Source: Stenotrophomonas raiganjensis (SeqCode) (lineage in GTDB: Bacteria; Pseudomonadota; Gammaproteobacteria; Xanthomonadales; Xanthomonadaceae). From it: a DNA stretch of 64,000 bases. Each line of letters opens with the position of its first letter. The first letter of the stretch is position 1. Below, in pieces: positions 21,419 through 29,390 of this stretch. The DNA lies in the NCBI RefSeq assembly GCF_030658505.1, contig NZ_JAUTXR010000169.1, forward strand, positions 27,814 to 91,813, given 5' to 3'. The notes beneath the pieces were generated by a model, which worked only from the letters and a program-made list of their open reading frames with translations, was not told the origin of the DNA and ran no database searches. The position numbers were made by a program, and so were the translations under genes.

Positions 21419-22857
21419 TGGCTGACAGCTTCCTGTTCTACGATCTGGAAACCTTCGGCCAGGACCCACGGCGCACGCGCATCTCGCAGTACGCCGCGAT
21501 CCGTACCGACGCCGACCTCAACGAGATCGACACCCCGGTCAGTTTCTTCGTGCGTCCGGCCGACGACCTGCTGCCCTCGCCGATGGCCACCCTGGTCACC
21601 GGCATCACCCCGCAGCAGGCCCTGGCCGAGGGCATCAGCGAGGCCGAAGCCTTCGACCGCATCAACGAACAGCTGTCGCGCCCTGGCACCTGCGCGCTGG
21701 GCTACAACACACTGCGCTTCGACGACGAGTTCGTCCGCTACGGCCTGTTCCGCAATTTCCACGACCCCTATGAGCGCGAGTGGCGCAACGGCAATTCGCG
21801 CTGGGACCTGCTGGACATGCTGCGACTGATGCGCGCGATGCGGCCGGATGGCATCCAGTGGCCGCTGCGCGAGGACGGCGCCACCTCGTTCAAGCTCGAG
21901 CACCTGGCCGAGGCCAACAATGTACGCGAAGGCGATGCGCACGAAGCACTGTCCGACGTGCGCGCCACCATCGGCATGGCACGCCTGTTCAAGCAGTCGC
22001 AACCGCGCCTGTGGGAGTACGCGCTGAAGCTGCGCGACAAGCGCTTCGTCGGCAGCCTGCTGGACGTGGCCGCGATGAAGCCGGTGCTGCACATTTCCAT
22101 GCGCTACCCCGCCAGCCGCCTGTGCGCGGCGCCGGTGCTGCCGCTGGCCGTGCACCCCACCATCAACAACCGGGTGATCGTGTTCGACCTGGAAGGCGAG
22201 ATCGACGATCTGCTGGAACTGCCGGCCGAGGTGATCGCGCAGCGCCTGTACATGCGCGCCAGCGAGCTGCCCGAAGGCGTCGCACGGGTGCCGCTGAAGG
22301 AGGTGCACCTGAACAAGGTGCCGGCGCTGATCGCCTGGAACCACCTGCGTGCCGATGACCACGCGCGACTCGGGCTGGACGTGGCCGCGATCGAGGCCAA
22401 GGTGGAGCGCCTGCGCGCGTTCGCCCCGCAACTGGCCGAGAAGGCGCGCCAGGTCTACAACCAGCCGCGCGTGGCCACCGTGGCCGATGTCGATGCATCG
22501 CTGTACGACGGCTTCCTCGGCAACGGCGACAAGCCCCTGCTGGCGCTGGCCCGCACCACGGCGCCGGAACAGCTGGCCGCGCTGGAAGGCCGCTTCCGCG
22601 ACCCGCGCCTGCCCGAACTGCTGTTCCGCTACCGTGCGCGCAACCATCCCGGCAGCCTCGCGCCGGCTGAACGCGAGCGCTGGCAGGATTACCGCCGCCA
22701 GCGCCTGCTCGGAGACGCCGGCCTGGGCGAACTCAACCTGCCCCAGTACCAGCAGCAGCTCGATGCACTGGCCGCCGAAGCACCCGATGACACCCGGCGC
22801 CAGGCCCTGCTGCAATCGCTGCGCGACTGGGGCCAGCACCTGCAGGAGACGCTGTGA
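21418..22857 (+). CDS. sbcB: exodeoxyribonuclease I
   Basis: Exonuclease I degrades single-stranded DNA from the 3' end in repair and recombination. The 479-residue product has the DEDDh catalytic residues: Asp and Glu in FLFYDLETFGQDP, and His and Asp in GDAHEALSDVRATIG. The SH3-like and helical C-terminal parts follow, ending near RQALLQSLRDWGQHL. Its start overlaps the kmo stop and its stop overlaps the GTG of the next gene, so translation is probably coupled through the whole run. Confidence 0.95.
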   Translation: MADSFLFYDLETFGQDPRRTRISQYAAIRTDADLNEIDTPVSFFVRPADDLLPSPMATLVTGITPQQALAEGISEAEAFDRINEQLSRPGTCALGYNTLRFDDEFVRYGLFRNFHDPYEREWRNGNSRWDLLDMLRLMRAMRPDGIQWPLREDGATSFKLEHLAEANNVREGDAHEALSDVRATIGMARLFKQSQPRLWEYALKLRDKRFVGSLLDVAAMKPVLHISMRYPASRLCAAPVLPLAVHPTINNRVIVFDLEGEIDDLLELPAEVIAQRLYMRASELPEGVARVPLKEVHLNKVPALIAWNHLRADDHARLGLDVAAIEAKVERLRAFAPQLAEKARQVYNQPRVATVADVDASLYDGFLGNGDKPLLALARTTAPEQLAALEGRFRDPRLPELLFRYRARNHPGSLAPAERERWQDYRRQRLLGDAGLGELNLPQYQQQLDALAAEAPDDTRRQALLQSLRDWGQHLQETL

Positions 22858-23540
22858 GCACTTACTTCTCGGACGCCAGCTTCAAGTTCCTGCGCAGCCT
22901 TGCGCGGCACAACGACAAAGCCTGGTTCAACGACCACCGCCAGCAGTACGAAGACCACGTGCGGCAGCCGTTCCTGCGCCTGCTGGGTGACCTGCAGCCG
23001 GCGCTGGCCGAGGTCAGCGAGCACTTCCGCGCCGACACCCGTGGCGTCGGTGGCTCGCTGTTCCGCATCCATCGCGACGCACGCTTTTCCAATGACAAGT
23101 CGCCATACAAGACCTGGCAGGGCGCTCGACTGTTCCATGAGCGCCGCCGCGAAGTGGCCGCGCCTTCGTTCTACGTGCACCTGCAACCTGGCGAGAGCTT
23201 CGTCGGCGCCGGCCTGTGGCATCCGGAACCGGAAACCCAGCGCCGGGTGCGCCACTTCATCCTCGACAACCCGGGCAGCTGGAAGGCCGCGGCACATGCA
23301 CCGGCCCTGCGCAAGCGCTTTGATTTCGAGGAGAGCGAGAAGCTGGTGCGGCCTCCGCGCGGCTTCCCGGCCGATTTCGAGTTCATCGACGACCTCAAGC
23401 ACCGCAACTGGGTGATGTGGCGCTCGCTGGACGACGCCACGATGACCGGACCGCGCCTGCTGTCCACGCTGGGCAAGGACCTGGCTGGGCTCGGCCCGTT
23501 CGTCGACTACCTGTGCGCCGCGCTGGACCTGGAGTTCTGA
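22854..23540 (+). CDS. DUF2461 (TIGR02453) family protein
   Basis: The 228-residue product belongs to a widespread family of unknown function: FLRSLARHNDKAWFNDHRQQYE near the start (landmark), LFRIHRDARFSNDKSPYKTW in the middle and PRGFPADFEFIDDLKHRNWV towards the end. The start is a GTG that overlaps the sbcB stop (GTGA), and the stop overlaps the ATG of the aldo/keto reductase gene by one base. No catalytic residues are established for the family. Confidence 0.85.
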   Translation: MSTYFSDASFKFLRSLARHNDKAWFNDHRQQYEDHVRQPFLRLLGDLQPALAEVSEHFRADTRGVGGSLFRIHRDARFSNDKSPYKTWQGARLFHERRREVAAPSFYVHLQPGESFVGAGLWHPEPETQRRVRHFILDNPGSWKAAAHAPALRKRFDFEESEKLVRPPRGFPADFEFIDDLKHRNWVMWRSLDDATMTGPRLLSTLGKDLAGLGPFVDYLCAALDLEF

Positions 23541-24520
23541 TGCCGCTGGCGCAGCAACACCGCACGCTTGGCCGGACCGGCCTGCGGGTATCGCCGGTAG
23601 GCCTGGGCTGCTCGGGCTTCTGGGGGCACCGCCGGTTTTCCGAGCAGGCGGCGGCCAACGTGGTCGAGCACGCGCTGGCGCAGGGCGTGAATCTGTTGGA
23701 TACGGGCCACAACTACTCGGGATTCCACGCCGAGCCGCGCCTGGGCCGCATACTGCGGCCGCTGCTGAAGCAGTACCCACGCCATTCGCTGGTGATCTCC
23801 AGCAAGGGCGGCACGCTCACCGGCCAGGCGGGCATCGGCGGTGGCGAGCAACGCAACTTCTCCCCCGCTGCGATCACCGCCAGTTGCGAGGCCTCGCTGC
23901 GCAATCTCGGCCTGGACTACCTCGATATCTACCAGCTGCACGGTGCCAGCCAGCATGACGTCAACGACGAGCTGCTGGCCGCTCTGCAACGCCTGCGCGA
24001 GCGCGGGCTCATCCGCCACGCTGGCATCAACACGCATACTGCATCGACCCTGCGCTGGATGATCGACCATCCCACGCTGTTCGACGTGGTGCTGCTCGAC
24101 TACAACGCCCTTCAGCAGGATCGAGAACCGCTCATCGATCAATTGCACGCGGCCGGCATCGGTGTACTGGCCGGCACCGTGCTGGCGCAGGGCCACCTGC
24201 TGCCCGCGCGCCCGCGCCTGCCACGCCCCGCGGATGCCTGGTATCTTGCGCGCGCCTGGCTCAAGCCCAGCAGCCGTCACCTGATGCGCAGCGCACGCCG
24301 GATGCGGAATGCAGTGGGCGCGATCAAGAGCCAGCGCCCGGCGCAGACCGCGTTCGCTTACGCGCTCGGCCACCCCGGCGTGGCCAGCGGCATCCTCGGC
24401 ACCACCCGCACCCAGAGCCTGGACGAAGTGCTGGCAACGCGCCTGGAAGCGCTGACGGCAACCGAACGCCAGCGGCTGGTGGACGCATTCGATGACGGCC
24501 GCGGCTCGCCCAGTCATTGA
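23540..24520 (+). CDS. aldo/keto reductase
   Basis: The 326-residue product is an NADPH-dependent oxidoreductase of the AKR superfamily. The catalytic tetrad is recognisable: Asp and Tyr in LLDTGHNYSGFH, Lys in LVISSKGGTL and His in IYQLHGAS. The start LGRTGLRVSPVGLGCSGFWG is typical. The second half ends with IKSQRPAQTAFAYALGHPGV and SGILGTTRTQSL, the cofactor-binding end. The substrate is unknown. The ATG overlaps the stop of the DUF2461 gene, which fixes the start. Confidence 0.9.
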   Translation: MPLAQQHRTLGRTGLRVSPVGLGCSGFWGHRRFSEQAAANVVEHALAQGVNLLDTGHNYSGFHAEPRLGRILRPLLKQYPRHSLVISSKGGTLTGQAGIGGGEQRNFSPAAITASCEASLRNLGLDYLDIYQLHGASQHDVNDELLAALQRLRERGLIRHAGINTHTASTLRWMIDHPTLFDVVLLDYNALQQDREPLIDQLHAAGIGVLAGTVLAQGHLLPARPRLPRPADAWYLARAWLKPSSRHLMRSARRMRNAVGAIKSQRPAQTAFAYALGHPGVASGILGTTRTQSLDEVLATRLEALTATERQRLVDAFDDGRGSPSH

Positions 24521-24561
24521 ATCTTCACCCGCAGCTGCCACCGTTGCGGCAGTCTGGCAGC

Positions 24562-25113
24562 ATGAAGAAGCTCAGCGCAGCGGTGGTCCTGCTGGTCCTG
24601 GCCCTGGCCGCGTGGTGGTTCGGCGGGCCCTACTTGACCGTGCACGGCCTGTCCAGGGCCATCGAACAACGCGACACCGCGAGCCTGGAGCGCTACGTGG
24701 ATTTCCCTCGCGTGCGCAGCAGCCTGCGCGCGCAGCTCAATGACTACCTGGTGCGCCAGGCGGGCCCTGGCGTGGCAGCCAGTCCGTTCGGTGCCCTGCT
24801 GTACGGGCTGGGCGACCAGCTGGGCGGTGCGGCGGTGGAGACGATGGTGACCCCGACCGGAATCGGCGCGATGCTGCAGGGCCATGTGCTGTGGAAGCGC
24901 GGCCGCAATGAACTGCAGGGCGGCGATGCGTTCGGCCCGACCGAACCCGCGCGGCCCCTGAAGAACGCCGAGCACCATTTCGAAGCATTGAACCGCTTCG
25001 TGATCGATGTCGATCGCGGCCCCGGCCAGCCCCCCTTGAAGGTGGTGCTGGAGCCGCAGGGCCTGCGCTGGAAGGTGGTGGACCTGCAGCTGGGGATGTC
25101 GGCCACCCCGTAA
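24562..25113 (+). CDS. DUF2939 family protein
   Basis: The 183-residue product has an N-terminal hydrophobic segment (about residues 5-22, AAVVLLVLALAAWWFGGPYL), so it is membrane-anchored or exported. The pattern that follows (TVHGLSRAIEQRDTASLERY, then DFPRVRSSLRAQLNDYL) is that of DUF2939, a family of unknown function common in proteobacteria. It follows the aldo/keto reductase by 41 bp and ends at a cluster of SMAG repeats. Confidence 0.8.
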   Translation: MKKLSAAVVLLVLALAAWWFGGPYLTVHGLSRAIEQRDTASLERYVDFPRVRSSLRAQLNDYLVRQAGPGVAASPFGALLYGLGDQLGGAAVETMVTPTGIGAMLQGHVLWKRGRNELQGGDAFGPTEPARPLKNAEHHFEALNRFVIDVDRGPGQPPLKVVLEPQGLRWKVVDLQLGMSATP

Positions 25114-25122
25114 CCGGCGTTT

Positions 25123-25216
25123 GGTAGATGCCCACCTTGGTGGGCATTGACGCACCACCGTGCCAACCAGGGTTGGTACCTACCGGGGCGATGACGTGCC
25201 AACCAACGGTTGGCAC
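25123..25216. repeat. cluster of three SMAG-like palindromes
   Basis: Elements: gtagatgcccacc-ttggtgggcat (25124-25147, GTAG at left), gtgccaacca-gggttggtac-ctac (25160-25183, CTAC at right) and gtgccaacca-acggttggcac (25196-25216). They lie between two convergent genes. A further weak pair, gtcaacc and ggttgac-like bases at 25231-25247, runs into the stop codon of the 5'-nucleotidase gene. Confidence 0.75.
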
Positions 25217-25231
25217 CCACCCATCATGGCG

Positions 25232-26176
25232 TCAACCTTCGTTGGCGACGCCGTGTGGTACGTGGCCGGCGGCCACATGCTCGCGGGCGCTGTCGATGTT
25301 GTGCTGCGAATCATCGAAGAAGATGTCGGCACCGAACGCCTGCAGGAACGGCCCCTTGTGGCGGCCGCCGAGGAACAGCGCCTCGTCCAGGCGCACGCCC
25401 CACTCGCGCAGGGTGCGGATTACCCGCTCATGCGCCGGTGCCGAGCGTGCGGTAACCAGCGCGGTACGGATCGGCGCACTGTCGCCGGCCGGGAACACTT
25501 CCTGCAGCGTGTGCAACGCCGACAGGAAGCCACGGAACGGCCCGCCACTGAGCGGCTCGCGGGCACGCTCACGTTCGTGGCGGCCAAATGCCTCCACGCC
25601 CTGCTCGCGCGAGATGCGCTCGCTTTCGTCACCAAAGATGACCGCATCACCGTCAAAAGCAATGCGCAGCTGGCCGGCCGGGCGACCGGTATCGATCTGG
25701 TCGGCCGCTGCCGCAGCGGTCTCGCCCGGTGGCTTGGGCAGGATGGTTGCCGCCGCAATGCCGTGGCGCAGCGCGCTGCGCACGGATTCCGGGTTGGCCG
25801 ACAGGAACAGGTCGGTACCGAACGGCTTCACATACGGCCAGGTCGGCTCGCCAGCAGTGAATGTCGCACGGATGATGCCCAGGCCGTAATGCTGGATCGA
25901 GTTGAAGATGCGCAGGCCGGTATCGGCCGAGTTGCGCGACAGCAGGATCACCTCGACCCGCGGGTTCTCCGGGCTGGCGCCCTGGTTCAGCGCCAGCAGC
26001 TTTCGCACCACCGGGAAGGCCACGCCGGGGCCGAGGATGTCGTCCTCATGCTGGCGCTGGAATTCGGCATAGGCCGCCACGCCATCGCTCTCGAACAGCG
26101 CGTGGCTTTCCTCGAGGTCGAACAATGCGCGCGAGGTCACCGCGACGGTCAGCAAACGGGGGGAGTTGTCGCCCAT
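25232..26176 (-). CDS. 5'-nucleotidase (NT5C/PF06189 type)
   Basis: The 314-residue product resembles the cytosolic 5'-nucleotidase family PF06189: LTVAVTSRALFDLEESHALF (landmark near the start), ILLSRNSADTGLRIFNSIQH, GLGIIRATFTAGEPTWPYVK, FLSANPESVRSAL and the late block ALFLGGRHKGPFLQAF with IFFDDSQHNIDSARE, where Asp residues would bind metal. It should remove phosphate from nucleoside monophosphates; its substrate preference cannot be read from sequence. It follows nadK on the minus strand after a 48-bp gap and may share its transcript. Confidence 0.85.
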   Translation of the reverse strand: MGDNSPRLLTVAVTSRALFDLEESHALFESDGVAAYAEFQRQHEDDILGPGVAFPVVRKLLALNQGASPENPRVEVILLSRNSADTGLRIFNSIQHYGLGIIRATFTAGEPTWPYVKPFGTDLFLSANPESVRSALRHGIAAATILPKPPGETAAAAADQIDTGRPAGQLRIAFDGDAVIFGDESERISREQGVEAFGRHERERAREPLSGGPFRGFLSALHTLQEVFPAGDSAPIRTALVTARSAPAHERVIRTLREWGVRLDEALFLGGRHKGPFLQAFGADIFFDDSQHNIDSAREHVAAGHVPHGVANEG

Positions 26177-26224
26177 CGGTGGGGGTCCTTCAAGCGGTCG
26201 GCAGGGGCCGGCCGCCTATTGTCG

Positions 26225-26998
26225 TCAAAAAACGAACTGTTCGCTCAGGATCCGGTCTTCCAGGTTGTGCTCCGGGTCGAACAGCAGGGTCACGCGGCGG
26301 TCCTTTGACTCGCGGATGGTCACCTCGACCACGTCGCGGGTCTCGTGCGAATCGGCGGTGACGCTGACCGGGCGCTTGTACGGATCAAGCACGCGGAAGC
26401 GTACTTCGGTATCTGCCTTGAGGATCGCCCCGCGCCAGCGTCGCGGCCGGTACGGGGCCAACGGCGTCAGCGCGATGGTGTGCGAGCCCAGCGGCAGCAC
26501 CGGACCGTGCGCGGAATAGTTGTAGGCGGTGCTGCCGGCCGGGGTGGCCACCAGCACGCCGTCACCGATCAGTTCGGCCACGCGTTCCTGGCCGTTGAGG
26601 TCGATGCCGATATGCGCGGCCTGCCGGGTCTGGCGCAGCAGCGACACGTCGTTGTAGGCCAGCGAACCGGTACTGGTGCCCGACTCGGTCAGCGCCACCA
26701 TTTCCAGCGGGCGCAGGTTGGCCGGTTCGGCACGGGCGATGCGGGCCTGCACGTCGTCGTCGCCGCGGTACTGGTTCATCAGGAAGCCGACGGTGCCCAG
26801 TTTCATGCCGAATACCGGCTTGCCCAGGTGCCCGTGCCGATGCAGGGTCTGCAGCATGAAGCCGTCGCCGCCCAGCGGGCACAGCACGTCGGCCTGCTCG
26901 GGTGTGTGGTCGCCATAGCGCGAGACCATCGCGGCGCGGGCCATCCGTGCAGGTTCGGTGGCGCTGGCCAGGAAAGCGATGCGGGGGGTGTCGCTCAT
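26225..26998 (-). CDS. nadK: NAD kinase
   Basis: NAD kinase makes NADP from NAD and ATP. The 257-residue product has the GGDG motif in [17 protein letters not shown], then the segment [13 protein letters not shown] (the family's N-D/E region) and [22 protein letters not shown], both hallmarks. The ATG giving [12 protein letters not shown] is chosen because it matches short xanthomonad NadK; the open frame continues 60 bp upstream. Its link with the de novo NAD genes at 18-21 kb is functional, not by operon. Confidence 0.95.
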   Translation of the reverse strand: MSDTPRIAFLASATEPARMARAAMVSRYGDHTPEQADVLCPLGGDGFMLQTLHRHGHLGKPVFGMKLGTVGFLMNQYRGDDDVQARIARAEPANLRPLEMVALTESGTSTGSLAYNDVSLLRQTRQAAHIGIDLNGQERVAELIGDGVLVATPAGSTAYNYSAHGPVLPLGSHTIALTPLAPYRPRRWRGAILKADTEVRFRVLDPYKRPVSVTADSHETRDVVEVTIRESKDRRVTLLFDPEHNLEDRILSEQFVF

Positions 26999-26999
26999 C

Positions 27000-27320
27000 A
27001 GGCAATGGTCCGGGGGATTTCGGCAAAGCATACCCGGACGCTCCATGGGTGCAACCACGGGGCCGCAATCGGACCCGGCAGGTTCATGTGCTCCGTAGCT
27101 GCGCAGATCTTATTCCGATCTACGTTCCGAGCCGCAGATGGAATGTGATCGCAACCGCATTCCAGCGATCAGGGCATACATCTCTACATCGTCCGATAGG
27201 CGTCGTCGCCACGCGTTCTGATGATCGGGGACCCGATGCGCGCACCAGACAGGAACCCGCACGAGCGGAACCCTCGATGGAATCGCACGCAAAGGGGCAA
27301 CTCCCAATGAGAGAGACACG
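27000..27320 (+). promoter_or_regulatory. intergenic region upstream of the first pseudo-metzincin gene
   Basis: This 321-bp gap is visibly richer in A and T than its surroundings. It holds the inverted repeat ggaatg/cattcc (27141-27164 region), the 12-mer gtccgataggcg at 27191-27202, and the ribosome site GAGAGAG just before the ATG. The 12-mer recurs upstream of the second gene. No clear sigma-70 promoter is seen. Confidence 0.5.
27191..27202 (+). promoter_or_regulatory. conserved 12-mer upstream of pseudo-metzincin gene 1
   Basis: GTCCGATAGGCG begins 130 bp before the start codon and is followed 18 bp after its end by ATGATC. The same 12-mer begins 132 bp before the start of gene 2, also followed by ATGATC. 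Confidence 0.5.
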
Positions 27321-29174
27321 ATGAAGAATCTCACCGTCACCCTGGCCATGCTGTTGCCCGCCAGTACCTGCCTCGCCCAGGACTTTGGCGTGCCACTCAA
27401 CCCCGGCACGGTGCCTGGCCCAGGCACCGTTTCGGGACAGGGGCTTCTGACCCCGAGCAGCAACGGCTATAACGAATGGCTTCCGGATCGATACAGGGAT
27501 CTCATCTTCACTCTGCGCAACAATGACTGGCAGGATCAGGTGCGACTGCCAATCAACAGGCAGCACCATGGCTACAAGACCATTGTCCTCCAGAATCGGG
27601 CCAGCTCCCCGAATCATCTGCACGTGCGCGGGAACTTCGCTCACCTTCCGGAGGGTGTGGACGGAATGATGCTGCCGGCCGGCACCACCCTTTCCGTCGA
27701 CAACCGCAGTAATCGCTGGAACCTGTTGACGGAAAACATCCGCACACTGAATGGTCCCAATGAAGCACGCTGGCGAATTCCGTCCAACGGCCGCAAGCTG
27801 GCGACAACGCTGAACCTGCGAGACGGCCAGCACGTCAGCCTGGTAGGCCTGCCGGATGGGGCGCACCCCTACGACACGGTCACCGTCCGGCAGGCTGCGT
27901 CATGGCCCAGTACAGCGGTCTCGGCGGACACGCTGTTCCCGCGCTCGAACCTCCGGATCGAGTCCGGAGATGTACATCACTACGTATTCGATCCCTTTTT
28001 CCGCCGGTGGAAGCTGGACCACGCAACCTATCGTCCGGTGCTCCCGAACGAAGCATCGCAGAAGACGAATACGGCACGCACCCGGGTCACGGCCACCAAC
28101 GAGAACTTCCGTGGCTACTACCTGGATTTCCCGCGCAGCCCGTCTGACCGTGATCGCCGCATGTTCAAGGTCGCTGATTCGAAAGTGATCGATCCGGGCT
28201 GGGGACTGAAGATCAAGGATGACAACATCTTTGACCGCGAGGCCCACGTCTGGACCAACCCTGGCGAAGAGTTCGAGTTCATGTACGTCGACGACGGCGG
28301 CCCCGGTTCTGGCCATTGGCACGCACTTCGATATCCGGTGCAGCGCGTCGACATTGACACCTACCGCGGCGGCAAGGTCGACAACGCCGCCGCACTGCTC
28401 ACCTGGGTGACCACGGGCGGCGGCACGGTCACACTGCCCGACGCGTTCCAGCGCCTGACGCGACTGGTTGTGGAGAATGTCACCGGCACCCAACCGCACC
28501 CGACCCCGAGGACGACCACCGTCATCGGGCCCGGCCTGTCGGACAAGGTACTGCCGGGCGAGCAGGTCTCCTATCGCCTCAGGGACTACAAGTGGATTCG
28601 TGAAACGACCACTGTTGACGTGGTGTTTGCCGTTTCCGGCCAGCTCGGCGAGATCGGTTCGAAGGCCATGGCCTTGGAATTGATGCGCGAAAGCCTGGCG
28701 AAGACCAACCAGGCACTCGACAACTCGGGCGCGACGTTCCGCTTCCGTGAAGCGGCGGTGCGTGATATCACCGTGCCGTACTACCTGCCGACCTATGCCA
28801 TTCCCGAGTGGATTGCCAATCATGCACCGCAAGTGATCAGCGACAGCGGCGCGGATGGCGTGTACTTCGGTGGTGTCGCTGCCGGCTGCAACGGCTTCCA
28901 CCACTCCAAGCCGCGCAAGCAGTTTGCGATGGCAATGAACCTGCTCTGCCCCACCGACATGCTTCGTGAGGAAATGGGCAAGGCATTGGGCATGAAGGTC
29001 AATGGCATGCAGGGCGTGCCGGTCATCGGCTCCGGCAACAAGCTGCCGCTGTATGCCACGCCGGTGCGCTTCGTGGACGATGGCAACCGCGCCATCAATC
29101 CTGGGCAACGTGACGAAGTGCAGCATATGAACGCTGTTGCAGCCGACGTCGCGCGCTACGGCTACCCGCGTTGA
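27321..29174 (+). CDS. secreted metzincin-like protein lacking zinc-binding histidines (copy 1)
   Basis: The 617-residue product has a signal peptide (MKNLTVTLAMLLPASTCLAQ). The N-terminal 400 residues form an unassigned beta-rich region with landmarks DVHHYVFDPFFRRWKLD and YVDDGGPGSGHWHALRYPVQ. From about residue 430 the layout follows reprolysin-like metzincins: TVDVVFAVSG, ESLAKTNQALDNSGATFRF, GADGVYFGGVAAGC, AMNLLC, then EEMGKALGMKV where a protease has HExGHxLGxxH, and a final block LYATPVRFVDDGNR...MNAVAADVARYGYP like the metzincin end. The three zinc histidines are Glu550, Lys554 and Val560; the general-base Glu551 remains. It is therefore probably not a protease. A paralogue follows directly. 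Confidence 0.75.
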   Translation: MKNLTVTLAMLLPASTCLAQDFGVPLNPGTVPGPGTVSGQGLLTPSSNGYNEWLPDRYRDLIFTLRNNDWQDQVRLPINRQHHGYKTIVLQNRASSPNHLHVRGNFAHLPEGVDGMMLPAGTTLSVDNRSNRWNLLTENIRTLNGPNEARWRIPSNGRKLATTLNLRDGQHVSLVGLPDGAHPYDTVTVRQAASWPSTAVSADTLFPRSNLRIESGDVHHYVFDPFFRRWKLDHATYRPVLPNEASQKTNTARTRVTATNENFRGYYLDFPRSPSDRDRRMFKVADSKVIDPGWGLKIKDDNIFDREAHVWTNPGEEFEFMYVDDGGPGSGHWHALRYPVQRVDIDTYRGGKVDNAAALLTWVTTGGGTVTLPDAFQRLTRLVVENVTGTQPHPTPRTTTVIGPGLSDKVLPGEQVSYRLRDYKWIRETTTVDVVFAVSGQLGEIGSKAMALELMRESLAKTNQALDNSGATFRFREAAVRDITVPYYLPTYAIPEWIANHAPQVISDSGADGVYFGGVAAGCNGFHHSKPRKQFAMAMNLLCPTDMLREEMGKALGMKVNGMQGVPVIGSGNKLPLYATPVRFVDDGNRAINPGQRDEVQHMNAVAADVARYGYPR

Positions 29175-29192
29175 TACATGGCTGATCCGGTG

Positions 29193-29218
29193 GTGCCCAG
29201 CGATGTAACGCTGGGCAC
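29193..29218 (+). terminator. hairpin after pseudo-metzincin gene 1
   Basis: A perfect 10-bp stem gtgcccagcg / cgctgggcac with loop atgtaa begins 18 bp after the stop of gene 1. There is no T-tract. It may end or protect the transcript, and it makes a separate promoter for gene 2 plausible. Confidence 0.5.
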
Positions 29219-29258
29219 TATCTGAGGTCAGCGTGACCCCGCCCTTCTTCTCGGCGCT

Positions 29259-29270
29259 GTCCGATAGGCG
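29259..29270 (+). promoter_or_regulatory. conserved 12-mer upstream of pseudo-metzincin gene 2
   Basis: GTCCGATAGGCG, identical to 27191-27202, begins 132 bp before the start codon of gene 2. The match in position and sequence suggests a shared promoter or operator kept after duplication. Confidence 0.5.
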
Positions 29271-29390
29271 CTTCACGCTGGCTTCATGATCATGAGCTCG
29301 CTCGATCAGACTATTTTGATTGGCGATGCAATCCAGCCATACGAGCTGATGAAGTCACCTCTGGTCGGGCCCTTCCAAATGAGAGAGCCC

